Of a stretch of 64,000 nucleotides of DNA, positions 41,977-49,727 are shown piece by piece. Source of the stretch: Desulfospira sp963664655 (GTDB lineage Bacteria > Desulfobacterota > Desulfobacteria > Desulfobacterales > Desulfobacteraceae). The position numbers were made by a program, and so were the translations under genes. The notes beneath the pieces are model-generated. The model did not search any database. It worked only from the letters and a program-made list of their open reading frames with translations, and was not told the DNA's origin. How positions within the stretch are numbered: position 1 is the stretch's first letter; the number at the start of each line of letters is the position of its first letter. The stretch is from NCBI GenBank assembly GCA_963664655.2, contig OY761554.1:2976001-3040000 (forward strand), given 5' to 3'.

Positions 41977-44184
41977 ATGACCAGCCAGGAAAGCAAATGC
42001 CCGGTAACGGGAAAAACAGGCGGACAGGCCGGCCATCAGGGAAGGTCCAACCAGGACTGGTGGCCCAATCAGTTAAACCTTAAGATGCTGCACCAGAATC
42101 CCCCCAAGGGAAACCCCATGGGAGAGGATTTTAACTATGCCAACGAATTTAAATCCCTTGATCTGGCAGCCGTAAAAAAAGATCTGTATGCACTCATGAC
42201 CGATTCCAAGGACTGGTGGCCGGCGGATTACGGCCATTACGGTCCCCTCTTTATCCGCATGGCCTGGCACAGCGCCGGCACCTACCGTACCGGAGACGGC
42301 CGGGGCGGGGCCGGTTCCGGAACCCAGCGGTTCGCCCCCCTGAACAGCTGGCCGGACAATGTCAACCTGGACAAGGCCCGCCGGCTGTTGTGGCCCATCA
42401 AGAAAAAATACGGCCGCAAAATTTCCTGGGCCGACCTCATGGTCCTGGCCGGCAATTGCGCCATTGAATCCATGGGGCTTAAAACCTTCGGGTTTGCCGG
42501 GGGCCGGGAAGATGTCTGGGAACCCGAAGAAGATATTTACTGGGGTTCGGAAGAAGAATGGCTGGCCACCAGCGACAAGCCCAAAAGCCGGTATTCCGGA
42601 GAACGGGACCTGGAAAACCCCCTGGCCGCCGTGCAGATGGGCCTGATTTATGTAAACCCGGAAGGCCCGGACGGCAACCCCGATCCCATTGCCTCGGGAA
42701 AAGACGTCCGGGAGACCTTTGCCCGCATGGCCATGAATGACGAAGAAACCGTGGCCCTGGTGGCCGGGGGACATACCTTCGGCAAATGCCACGGTGCCGG
42801 CAATGCGGCCCTGGTCGGCCCGGAACCCGAAGCCGCCCCCATAGAAGAAATGGGGCTTGGCTGGAAAAGCCGCCATGGCACGGGCAAGGGCGGTGACACC
42901 ATTGGCAGCGGCATTGAAGGGGCCTGGAAGCCCAACCCCACCAAATGGGACATGGGCTATCTGAAAGTCCTTTTTAAATATGACTGGGAACTGGTCAGGA
43001 GCCCGGCCGGGGCCAACCAGTGGCTGGCCAAAAACGTGGCTGAGGAAGACATGGTGGCGGACGCCCATGATCCGTCCAAAAAACACCGTCCCATGATGAC
43101 CACGGCGGATCTGTCCCTTAAATTTGATCCCGTGTATGAACCCATTGCCCGGCGGTATCTGGAAGCCCCCGACGTTTTTGCCGATGCCTTTGCCAGGGCC
43201 TGGTTCAAGCTGACCCACAGGGACATGGGCCCCAGGGCCCGGTACCTTGGCCCGGAAGTTCCCACGGAGGATTTGATCTGGCAGGACCCGGTTCCGCTGG
43301 TAACCCATGACCTGATTACTGCCGGTGACATCGCCCAGTTAAAGAAAACCATCCTGGACACCGGGCTGACCATTCCGGAACTGGTGTCCACGGCCTGGGC
43401 ATCGGCATCCACGTTCAGGGGCTCTGACAAACGGGGCGGGGCCAACGGGGCAAGGGTCCGCCTTTTGCCCCAGAAAGACTGGCAGGTCAACCAGCCCGGC
43501 CGGCTGGCGTCTGTTATGAGTATCCTTGAGGAAGTCCAGGAAAAGTTTAACCGCAGCGGGACCGATAAAAGGGTTTCCCTGGCCGATCTTATTGTTCTGG
43601 GGGGATGTGCGGCCATAGAAAAAGCCGCAGCCAGTGCCGGTTCAACCGTGACCGTTCCCTTTGCGCCGGGACGAACCGATGCCGCCCAGGAACAGACCGA
43701 TCCTGACTCCTTTGCCGTGATGGAACCTTCGGCCGACGGGTTCCGCAACTATGCCAAAGCCAAATTTACCATATCCGCAGAGGAACTGCTGGTGGACCGG
43801 GCCCAGCTGCTCACCCTGACCGCCCCTGAAATGACGGTTCTCATCGGCGGCCTGAGGGTGTTAAACGCCAACTTCAACCAGACCCCGCACGGTGTTTTTA
43901 CCCGGCAGCCCGAAGCCCTGACCAATGATTTTTTTGTCAACCTGCTGGACATGGATACGGTCTGGAAGCCCAGTCCTGAAGATGAGACCGTATTTGAAGG
44001 CCGGGACCGGGAAAGCGGTGAACTCAGATGGACCGGCACCCGTGTGGACCTGGTGTTTGGTTCAAATTCCCAGCTTCGGGCCCTGGCCGAGGTCTACGCC
44101 TGTGAGGATGCCAAAGAAAAATTTGTCACCGACTTTATCGCGGCCTGGGACAAGGTCATGACCCTTGACCGGTTTGATCTTTGA
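41977..44184 (+). CDS. katG: Catalase-peroxidase KatG
   Basis: 735 aa bifunctional haem enzyme that removes hydrogen peroxide. AAGGAGG fixes the start at 41977. The N-terminal haem domain has the distal MAWHSAGTYR (Trp and His), QMGLIYVNPEGP (Tyr of the Met-Tyr-Trp adduct) and the proximal His in GGHTFGKCHG. The C-terminal half is the haem-less duplicate domain. Length is typical. Placed after the PerR-like gene with its own promoter: a peroxide stimulon in an otherwise anaerobic-looking genome. Confidence 0.98.
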   Translation: MTSQESKCPVTGKTGGQAGHQGRSNQDWWPNQLNLKMLHQNPPKGNPMGEDFNYANEFKSLDLAAVKKDLYALMTDSKDWWPADYGHYGPLFIRMAWHSAGTYRTGDGRGGAGSGTQRFAPLNSWPDNVNLDKARRLLWPIKKKYGRKISWADLMVLAGNCAIESMGLKTFGFAGGREDVWEPEEDIYWGSEEEWLATSDKPKSRYSGERDLENPLAAVQMGLIYVNPEGPDGNPDPIASGKDVRETFARMAMNDEETVALVAGGHTFGKCHGAGNAALVGPEPEAAPIEEMGLGWKSRHGTGKGGDTIGSGIEGAWKPNPTKWDMGYLKVLFKYDWELVRSPAGANQWLAKNVAEEDMVADAHDPSKKHRPMMTTADLSLKFDPVYEPIARRYLEAPDVFADAFARAWFKLTHRDMGPRARYLGPEVPTEDLIWQDPVPLVTHDLITAGDIAQLKKTILDTGLTIPELVSTAWASASTFRGSDKRGGANGARVRLLPQKDWQVNQPGRLASVMSILEEVQEKFNRSGTDKRVSLADLIVLGGCAAIEKAAASAGSTVTVPFAPGRTDAAQEQTDPDSFAVMEPSADGFRNYAKAKFTISAEELLVDRAQLLTLTAPEMTVLIGGLRVLNANFNQTPHGVFTRQPEALTNDFFVNLLDMDTVWKPSPEDETVFEGRDRESGELRWTGTRVDLVFGSNSQLRALAEVYACEDAKEKFVTDFIAAWDKVMTLDRFDL

Positions 44185-44196
44185 TTCGGTTATCTT

Positions 44197-44306
44197 CGTA
44201 ACTGTTCAGCAGTGCCCCATCTTCGCTCATTCAGGCCTTCTCACATAGCAAAAGTATGCTACGAAGTCCTGACTAAACAAATGTGAAGCACTGATGAACA
44301 GTTACG
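44197..44306. repeat. 110-bp palindromic element after katG
   Basis: CGTAACTGTTCAGCAGTGC (44197-44215) and GCACTGATGAACAGTTACG (44288-44306) are inverted arms with one mismatch; inner parts (TTCAGGCCTTCTCACATAGC against TATGCTACGAAGTCCTGACT) pair partly. Resembles a mobile palindromic unit; may also act as the katG terminator hairpin, though no T-run follows. Confidence 0.75.
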
Positions 44307-44360
44307 GACCCTGGTTTTGCTAAGTTTTCAGCATTAGCTGAATAGTTACTTATCTTCTTT

Positions 44361-44398
44361 CATGCTCTTGCTCGAATCATTCAGGGCAAGAGCATGAG
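44361..44398. repeat. Perfect 12-bp hairpin
   Basis: TCATGCTCTTGC (44361-44372) and GCAAGAGCATGA (44387-44398), loop 14 nt, in the katG-rpsU spacer. No T-run. A GGTTTCCGGTC-type pyrimidine tract follows at 44431-44475. Confidence 0.5.
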
Positions 44399-44529
44399 CA
44401 AGATTAAGGGCAAGATGCCGGTCCCCGGGGTTGGCTTCCGGTTTCCGGTCTTCGTTTTCCGTTTTCCATTCTCCTTTTTTCCTTGCTTTTAATCCCTTCG
44501 TTTGTTATTTATGCGGGTTATAAATATTT

Positions 44530-44591
44530 CTATATATGTTGCGGACAGAAAGCCGGTTCCAAAACCCAATCCGTACGTGACGGTTATATTT
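44530..44591. repeat. Degenerate relic of the 90-bp hairpin repeat (copy D)
   Basis: ATATATGTTGCGGACAGAAA...CCGTACGTGACGGTTATATT aligns with the second half of the repeat unit of arrays A-C but has lost most stem pairing. It lies in the leader of rpsU in the same orientation. Confidence 0.6.
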
Positions 44592-44619
44592 AAATCCACT
44601 ATGAAAGGGGCGATGTTTT

Positions 44620-44829
44620 TTGAAAGAGATTACAGTCACGGTTATTGACAACGATGTGGAAAAGGCTTTGCGGATTTTGAAGAAAAAAATCCAGAACGAC
44701 GGCCTCTTCAAACGTCTTAAAGTGAAAAAGCACTATGAAAAGCCATGCCAGTACAGACGACGTAAGATGAGAGAAGCAATGAGAAGACAACGGATTGCTG
44801 CCTCCAGATCTCGCAGAAGACAAAAATAA
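44620..44829 (+). CDS. rpsU: 30S ribosomal protein S21
   Basis: 69 aa, TTG start with AAAGGGG upstream. MKEITVTVIDNDVEKALRIL, then KKKIQNDG and a highly basic C-terminus (YRRRKMREAM, SRSRRRQK) are typical of S21, which helps initiation by the 30S subunit. Followed by a strong terminator. No primase or sigma gene follows, unlike in the enterobacterial rpsU operon. Confidence 0.96.
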   Translation: MKEITVTVIDNDVEKALRILKKKIQNDGLFKRLKVKKHYEKPCQYRRRKMREAMRRQRIAASRSRRRQK

Positions 44830-44842
44830 CCACCGACCGATA

Positions 44843-44897
44843 AAAATCCCGGCAGCCGGCCCTTAAGACCCATCAGGGAACGGATGCCGGGTTTTTT
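44843..44897 (+). terminator. Rho-independent terminator of rpsU
   Basis: CCCGGCA (44848-44854) pairs with TGCCGGG (44885-44891) and is followed by six Ts; the upstream A-run pairs with the T-run, extending the stem. Inner CCGGCCC-type bases may pair too. Confidence 0.8.
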
Positions 44898-44922
44898 ACG
44901 TCTTTGAAAAGTTCACCCGATA

Positions 44923-46239
44923 ATGACACATACCGCCTACCAGGAATGCCTTGATAAAATTTACAAACTCGGCCGTTTCGGCATCAAGCTCGAACTTGAG
45001 ACCATTCAGAATATTCTAGGCCTTCTGAACAACCCCCAGAAAAATTATAATATTGTCCATGTGGCCGGTACCAACGGCAAAGGCTCCACAGCCACTTATA
45101 TTTATGCCATCTTAAGGCAGGCCGGTTTCAGAACCGGCATCTATACCTCGCCTCACCTGGTCCGTTTCAATGAAAGAATCAGTGTCAACGGTGTTGATAT
45201 CTCTGATGATCAGGTGGTCAAGGCCTATGAGACCGTTAACCGGACCGATGTGGGGGACAGAAGGGCCACGTTTTTTGAAATTGCCACGGCCATGGCCTTT
45301 TACCATTTTGCCGTAGAAAAGGTGGAATGGGCCGTGATTGAAACCGGCATGGGGGGGCGGTTTGATGCCACCAACATTGTTGACCCCAAGGTTTGCGTGA
45401 TCACCAACCTGTCCATTGAACACACCGATTACCTGGGGTCCACCATCAAAGACCTGGCCCGGGAAAAGGCAGGGATTATCAAAAAAAACACCCCGGTGGT
45501 CACGGCAGTATCCCAGCCGTCGGGCCTTCAGGTGATCCAGGCCAGGGCCACAGAACAGCATGCCGGCCTGTACCGGTTCAAACATGCTTTTTCCGCCAGA
45601 AAACAACGGGGGGCGCAGACCCTGGACTACCAGGGGATTTTCAACCCTTTCAAAGGCCTTGACATGCCCCTGCCCGGGGACCACCAGAAAGAAAACCTGA
45701 GCCTGGGGATCGCGGCCTGCGAACTGATTTTCAAACAGCTGGCGTCCCATGATCCCCGGTATGCCCTGACCCCGGACCTGGTTAAACAGGGGCTTTCCCA
45801 TGTCAAATGGCCCGGCCGCCTGGAGATTGTCAGGCAAACGCCGCTGGTCATTCTGGACGGGGCCCATAACCTTAAGGCGGCAAGGCTTCTGGCCAAATAT
45901 CTGGCGTCGGGCCTGGGCGGAAGGCCCCTGACCCTGGTGATCGGCATCCTGGACGACAAGCCTTATGAAGATATGCTCAAGCACCTGGCCCCCTGTGCCT
46001 CCCGGATCATCATCACCCGGCCGAAAATCAACCGGAGCATGGATACCGGCATCTTGAGAAAGGCCGCTGAAACATATTTTTCAGGACAGATATTGGAAAT
46101 CCAGGATGTCAAAGAGGCCGCCGCCCATGCCATTGCCACTGCGTCAGACACAGATGCGGTCTGCATCGCCGGATCACTTTATGTGGTGGGAGAGGCAAAA
46201 CAAAAATTAGATATGGATTTTTCCGGCCACATGGTGTAA
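44923..46239 (+). CDS. folC: Bifunctional folylpolyglutamate synthase / dihydrofolate synthase
   Basis: 438 aa Mur-ligase-fold enzyme adding glutamate to dihydropteroate and folates. ATP loop VAGTNGKGSTATYIY (about 47-61), FolC motif FEIATAMAFYHF, ETGMGGRFDATNIV and the late DGAHNLKAARLLA are all present. In a C1-metabolising anaerobe it supports the Wood-Ljungdahl pathway and nucleotide synthesis. The folC frame ends 15 bp before the tRNA gene. Start ATG at 44923 has no strong ribosome site. Confidence 0.96.
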   Translation: MTHTAYQECLDKIYKLGRFGIKLELETIQNILGLLNNPQKNYNIVHVAGTNGKGSTATYIYAILRQAGFRTGIYTSPHLVRFNERISVNGVDISDDQVVKAYETVNRTDVGDRRATFFEIATAMAFYHFAVEKVEWAVIETGMGGRFDATNIVDPKVCVITNLSIEHTDYLGSTIKDLAREKAGIIKKNTPVVTAVSQPSGLQVIQARATEQHAGLYRFKHAFSARKQRGAQTLDYQGIFNPFKGLDMPLPGDHQKENLSLGIAACELIFKQLASHDPRYALTPDLVKQGLSHVKWPGRLEIVRQTPLVILDGAHNLKAARLLAKYLASGLGGRPLTLVIGILDDKPYEDMLKHLAPCASRIIITRPKINRSMDTGILRKAAETYFSGQILEIQDVKEAAAHAIATASDTDAVCIAGSLYVVGEAKQKLDMDFSGHMV

Positions 46240-46254
46240 AAGATAAAATTTCAA

Positions 46255-46330
46255 GCGCCCGTAGTGCAGGGGATAGCACGTCAGCCTCCGAAGCTGAAGA
46301 TCGCTGGTTCGAATCCAGCCGGGCGCACCA
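46255..46330 (+). tRNA. tRNA-Arg (anticodon CCG)
   Basis: 76 nt with encoded CCA. Acceptor GCGCCCG/CGGGCGC, anticodon arm TCAGC-CTCCGAA-GCTGA (anticodon CCG, reads CGG), T arm CTGG-TTCGAAT-CCAG. Complete cloverleaf by eye. Confidence 0.95.
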
Positions 46331-46372
46331 CTTCACCATCCCCGGTTACCATAAAATAAAATACGCCCCGTT

Positions 46373-47620
46373 ATGAACCCAGGACATGAATCCCGGCTGA
46401 GAATCGGCCTGATCTCCTACAGAAGCAACCCCCATTCCGGCGGGCAGGGCGTTTATGTCCGCCATTTAAGCCGTGCCCTGTCCGATCTCGGCCATCAGGT
46501 GGAGGTGATTGCCGGCCCCCCTAACCCTGAGCTTGCCCCCAACACCCGGCTGACCATGCTCAACACCCTGGACCTTTACAACCCGGCCGACCTGTTCCGG
46601 ACCCCGGGCCTGGACGAGCTCAAAGACCCGGTCAACCTCATTGAATGGCTTGATGTCTGCACCATGGGATACCCCGAGCCATTGACCTTTGGCATGCGGG
46701 CAAAGCGGTACCTTAGGGGAAAAGAAAGCCGGTACGACATTATCCATGACAACCAGAGCCTGTCCTACGGGATTTTGTCCCTTGCCCGAAGGCTTCCGGT
46801 AACGGCCACCATTCACCATCCCATGACCGTGGACCGGCGCCTGGCCGTAAAAAGCACCCGCTCTTTTTATAAAAAATTAAAGGCCCTGCGCTGGTATTCC
46901 TTTATCGGCATGCAAAAACGGGTGGCCAGGCGGATGCCCCGGCTGATCACGGTCTCGGACAGTTCCAAAACCGACATCTCCAGGGAATTTAAAATCAACG
47001 CATCCCGGTTTGCCACCATTCCCATCGGCATTGACACCGACCATTTTTACCCCCTGGACCATATCAAACGGATTCCGGGCCGGATCATTGTCACCAACAG
47101 TGCAGATACCCCTTTAAAGGGACTTTACCACCTGCTTTACGCCTTAAAAAATATTATCCAGAAAAGAAACGCATTTTTAGTGGTCATCGGGTCACCCAAG
47201 AAAAACGGCGGTATTGAAAAACTGGTCAAAACCCTGGACCTTGGCCGCCACATTGAGTTTACGGGCCGGATCAATCACGACCGGTTTGTCAAAGAATATG
47301 CCAGGGCCTCCATGGCCGTGGTCCCCTCCCTTTACGAAGGGTTCGGCCTGCCCGTGGGGGAGGCCATGGCCGCCCGGGTGCCGGTGATTTCCACCACCGG
47401 CGGTGCCCTGCCTGAGGTGGCCGGGGATGCGGCGCTCATGGTTCCGCCAGGCGATGCCAAGGCCCTTGAACAAGCCATTATAAGGCTGATGGATGATCCC
47501 GGACTCAGTGAAGATTTGGCCCAAAAGGGGTATGACCGGATTCTTTCAAGCTTCACCTGGGAACAGACCGCCATTAAAACCGCCCAGGTCTACCGGGAGG
47601 TCATCCATGCTCACCTTTAA
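46373..47620 (+). CDS. GT-B glycosyltransferase, family 4
   Basis: 415 aa. N-terminal Rossmann half starts IGLISYRSNPHSGGQGVYVR (Gly-rich acceptor loop), and the C-terminal half has the nucleotide-sugar motif YEGFGLPVGEAMAARVPVIS with the E-x7-E pair, then GGALPEVAGDAA. It should transfer a sugar onto a lipid or glycan at the inner membrane face. Coupled to the methyltransferase gene by a 14-nt overlap, pointing to joint tailoring of a surface glycan or lipid. Confidence 0.93.
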   Translation: MNPGHESRLRIGLISYRSNPHSGGQGVYVRHLSRALSDLGHQVEVIAGPPNPELAPNTRLTMLNTLDLYNPADLFRTPGLDELKDPVNLIEWLDVCTMGYPEPLTFGMRAKRYLRGKESRYDIIHDNQSLSYGILSLARRLPVTATIHHPMTVDRRLAVKSTRSFYKKLKALRWYSFIGMQKRVARRMPRLITVSDSSKTDISREFKINASRFATIPIGIDTDHFYPLDHIKRIPGRIIVTNSADTPLKGLYHLLYALKNIIQKRNAFLVVIGSPKKNGGIEKLVKTLDLGRHIEFTGRINHDRFVKEYARASMAVVPSLYEGFGLPVGEAMAARVPVISTTGGALPEVAGDAALMVPPGDAKALEQAIIRLMDDPGLSEDLAQKGYDRILSSFTWEQTAIKTAQVYREVIHAHL

Positions 47621-48317
47621 CTTTAACCGGTTTAGCCTGGAACCGGGCGCCAGGGTTCTGGATATCGGCTGCGGGGAAGGGCGGCACATTGTCCGGGCCG
47701 GCCAGGAACAGGGAACCATCTGCACCGGTGCGGATTATGTGTTTGACAATCTTTTGACAAGCCGGAACAAGCTGAACTTTCACCAGGCCGTCAACGACCT
47801 CAAATGCCGGGACTGGAACCTGTCGGCCATGGATGTCACCCGGCTGCCCTTTGGTGACCACACCTTTGACCTGGTCCTCTGCGCCGAGGTTTTGGAGCAT
47901 ATCCCGGATCATGAAACCGCCGTGGAGGAACTGATCCGGATTGTCAAACCCGGCAAAACCCTGGCGGTCAGCGTGCCCAGCTTCTGGCCGGAAAAAATCT
48001 GCTGGACCCTGTCAAAGGAATATACCCGGGCCGACATGGGCCATGTCAGGATCTACAAGAAAAGCCAGCTCATCCGACAGTTCACTTCAAGGGGGCTGGT
48101 ATTCACCGGAACCCACCGTTCCCATGCCATCCACACCCCTTACTGGTGGCTCAAATGCCTGGCGGGGGTCAACCGGACCGACTCGGTCTGGGTCAACCTT
48201 TATCACCGCTTTCTGGTCTGGGACCTAATGAAAAGACCCTGGATATCCGCCTTTGCAGACCGGCTGCTCAACCCCCTGCTGGGCAAAAGCCTGGTCCTCT
48301 ACTTTCGCTGCCCCTGA
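47607..48317 (+). CDS. SAM-dependent methyltransferase (class I)
   Basis: 236 aa from the ATG at 47607, which has GGGAGG upstream and overlaps the glycosyltransferase end; the longer frame to 47493 is rejected. SAM-binding motif I is VLDIGCGEGRHIVRA, with a later AEVLEHIPDHE (motif typical of Methyltransf_11). The C-terminal 80 residues include HAIHTPYWWLKCLAG, seen in methyltransferases linked to glycan or lipid biosynthesis. Substrate is unknown. Confidence 0.9.
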   Translation: MLTFNFNRFSLEPGARVLDIGCGEGRHIVRAGQEQGTICTGADYVFDNLLTSRNKLNFHQAVNDLKCRDWNLSAMDVTRLPFGDHTFDLVLCAEVLEHIPDHETAVEELIRIVKPGKTLAVSVPSFWPEKICWTLSKEYTRADMGHVRIYKKSQLIRQFTSRGLVFTGTHRSHAIHTPYWWLKCLAGVNRTDSVWVNLYHRFLVWDLMKRPWISAFADRLLNPLLGKSLVLYFRCP

Positions 48318-48410
48318 CAGGAACAATAATAGGAAAACGGCAGACCTCTTCAGCCCCCCTGACCCCGGGCCGGGCACCGGCGGACAATTCCGGAATATCC
48401 GGCTCACCGG

Positions 48411-49691
48411 TCATGGTCTGATATAATGTCCCCGTTCTTGAATGGACCACTCTTTTTCGTGTCTTGTCCTTGGGGTCATATGTTTTGTCTGCCTGAATTG
48501 TTTAACCCAGAGTGCCATGAGCAATACAATAACGGGGTCTGTGATTTCCGGCGTTCTGCCTTCCAGGAATATTTGCATGATTTCAATGGCAAAAACAGAG
48601 GACGTCGTCACAACGGCTGAATAGATCCATTTGTCCGTAAATTCTTCGAACAGCCATACCAGGCTGCCATATAGAAAGATTTTTTCGAAAATAGTGATGA
48701 TGGTCCATAAATTAACATTGCCGACAATATAGCTGTAAAAAGGCACCCATTGCATGGCATTCCGGCCGCTGAACCGGAAGGGGTATACGCCGTTAAAACA
48801 AATCACCAGGAGCAACAGACATGCCAGTACAGGAGATCGTCGTCTGAATTTTTGATTAAAAAACAGCCATATCACCAGTGCGGTGAACGCACCTGAAGCA
48901 GAGTGCAATGAAATGGAGCGCATCTGTATACTGACCTGCCCGCAAAAAACACAGGCCATGGTGATGCATAAAAGGGATGGTTCAAGGGGTCTCCTTAAAA
49001 ACGCGGAAAGCAGATGGGCATAGAGAATCCAGGAAACGAAATGTTTTAAAAATCCCTCAACATTGAGGTGGTGATCAAAAAAGAGGGGCTTTAAGCTTTG
49101 TTTCAGTTCTCCAAAATCCAGGGATGGTACAAAGGGCGCTAAACGGGATAATATCCAGCACCCGGCCAGGAGCAGGGGGACAGTCACCCACAGTTCATTC
49201 CCCCTTTTTCCGGCGATAAAGCGCAAGCCCGGAATAGTGCCGATGATTCCTCCTAGGACGGTGCCGACAAAATTCCAGAATACATCATACATACTCGGGA
49301 CCCGTCCACCGAAATAGAGTTGTAATATTTGAATGATATAGGCATAAAAAGTCCCGGCCACCACCACATATACCGTGTAATACGCCGGTTTAAATGGCGT
49401 TTTCATGGCCCTGACACCAATGAACCCAAAGGGAATGAACAGCAGAATATTGGCGGCAATGTCCGATAGGCTGGTATACCCTAAGACCAGCAGTGAATGC
49501 ATCAGCGTTTGGAAACTGACCCGTTGCAGCTGATAAGGGTAAAAGGACCCGTGGGCAATGACCACACAGATGATGATCAGATATTTAAATTCCGTTGATT
49601 TTAAATTAAACGGGAACCATCTTTCCATAAGCATGCTTGTGTTAATCCATCGTTGATTTGGTGGTAAGGATCGGCTTTTGCCGGTGTTCAT
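48411..49691 (-). CDS. VanZ-like polytopic membrane protein
   Basis: 426 aa with about 10-11 membrane helices. The first half has the VanZ pattern: LSDIAANILLFIPFGFIGVR, then QILQLYFGGRVPSMYDVFWN. The second half repeats the theme with IEIMQIFLEGRTPEITDP, so the protein looks like two VanZ-type units in tandem. VanZ proteins confer low-level teicoplanin resistance in enterococci, but most homologues have no known function. It converges with the methyltransferase gene and lies 36 bp downstream of the hybrid kinase. Confidence 0.8.
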   Translation of the reverse strand: MNTGKSRSLPPNQRWINTSMLMERWFPFNLKSTEFKYLIIICVVIAHGSFYPYQLQRVSFQTLMHSLLVLGYTSLSDIAANILLFIPFGFIGVRAMKTPFKPAYYTVYVVVAGTFYAYIIQILQLYFGGRVPSMYDVFWNFVGTVLGGIIGTIPGLRFIAGKRGNELWVTVPLLLAGCWILSRLAPFVPSLDFGELKQSLKPLFFDHHLNVEGFLKHFVSWILYAHLLSAFLRRPLEPSLLCITMACVFCGQVSIQMRSISLHSASGAFTALVIWLFFNQKFRRRSPVLACLLLLVICFNGVYPFRFSGRNAMQWVPFYSYIVGNVNLWTIITIFEKIFLYGSLVWLFEEFTDKWIYSAVVTTSSVFAIEIMQIFLEGRTPEITDPVIVLLMALWVKQFRQTKHMTPRTRHEKEWSIQERGHYIRP

Positions 49692-49727
49692 TCCTTATTG
49701 GTGTATCCATAAACGGCCCGGCCCGGT

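Noticed and set aside
42073..43308. 411-codon frame antisense to katG
   Set aside because: Gly/Pro/His-rich translation with no family look; a mirror of the GC-rich third codon positions of katG, which is certain.
46109..46339. Antisense frame across tRNA-Arg (ARLDSNQRSSASEADVL...)
   Set aside because: Known type of false gene made by translating the complement of a tRNA.
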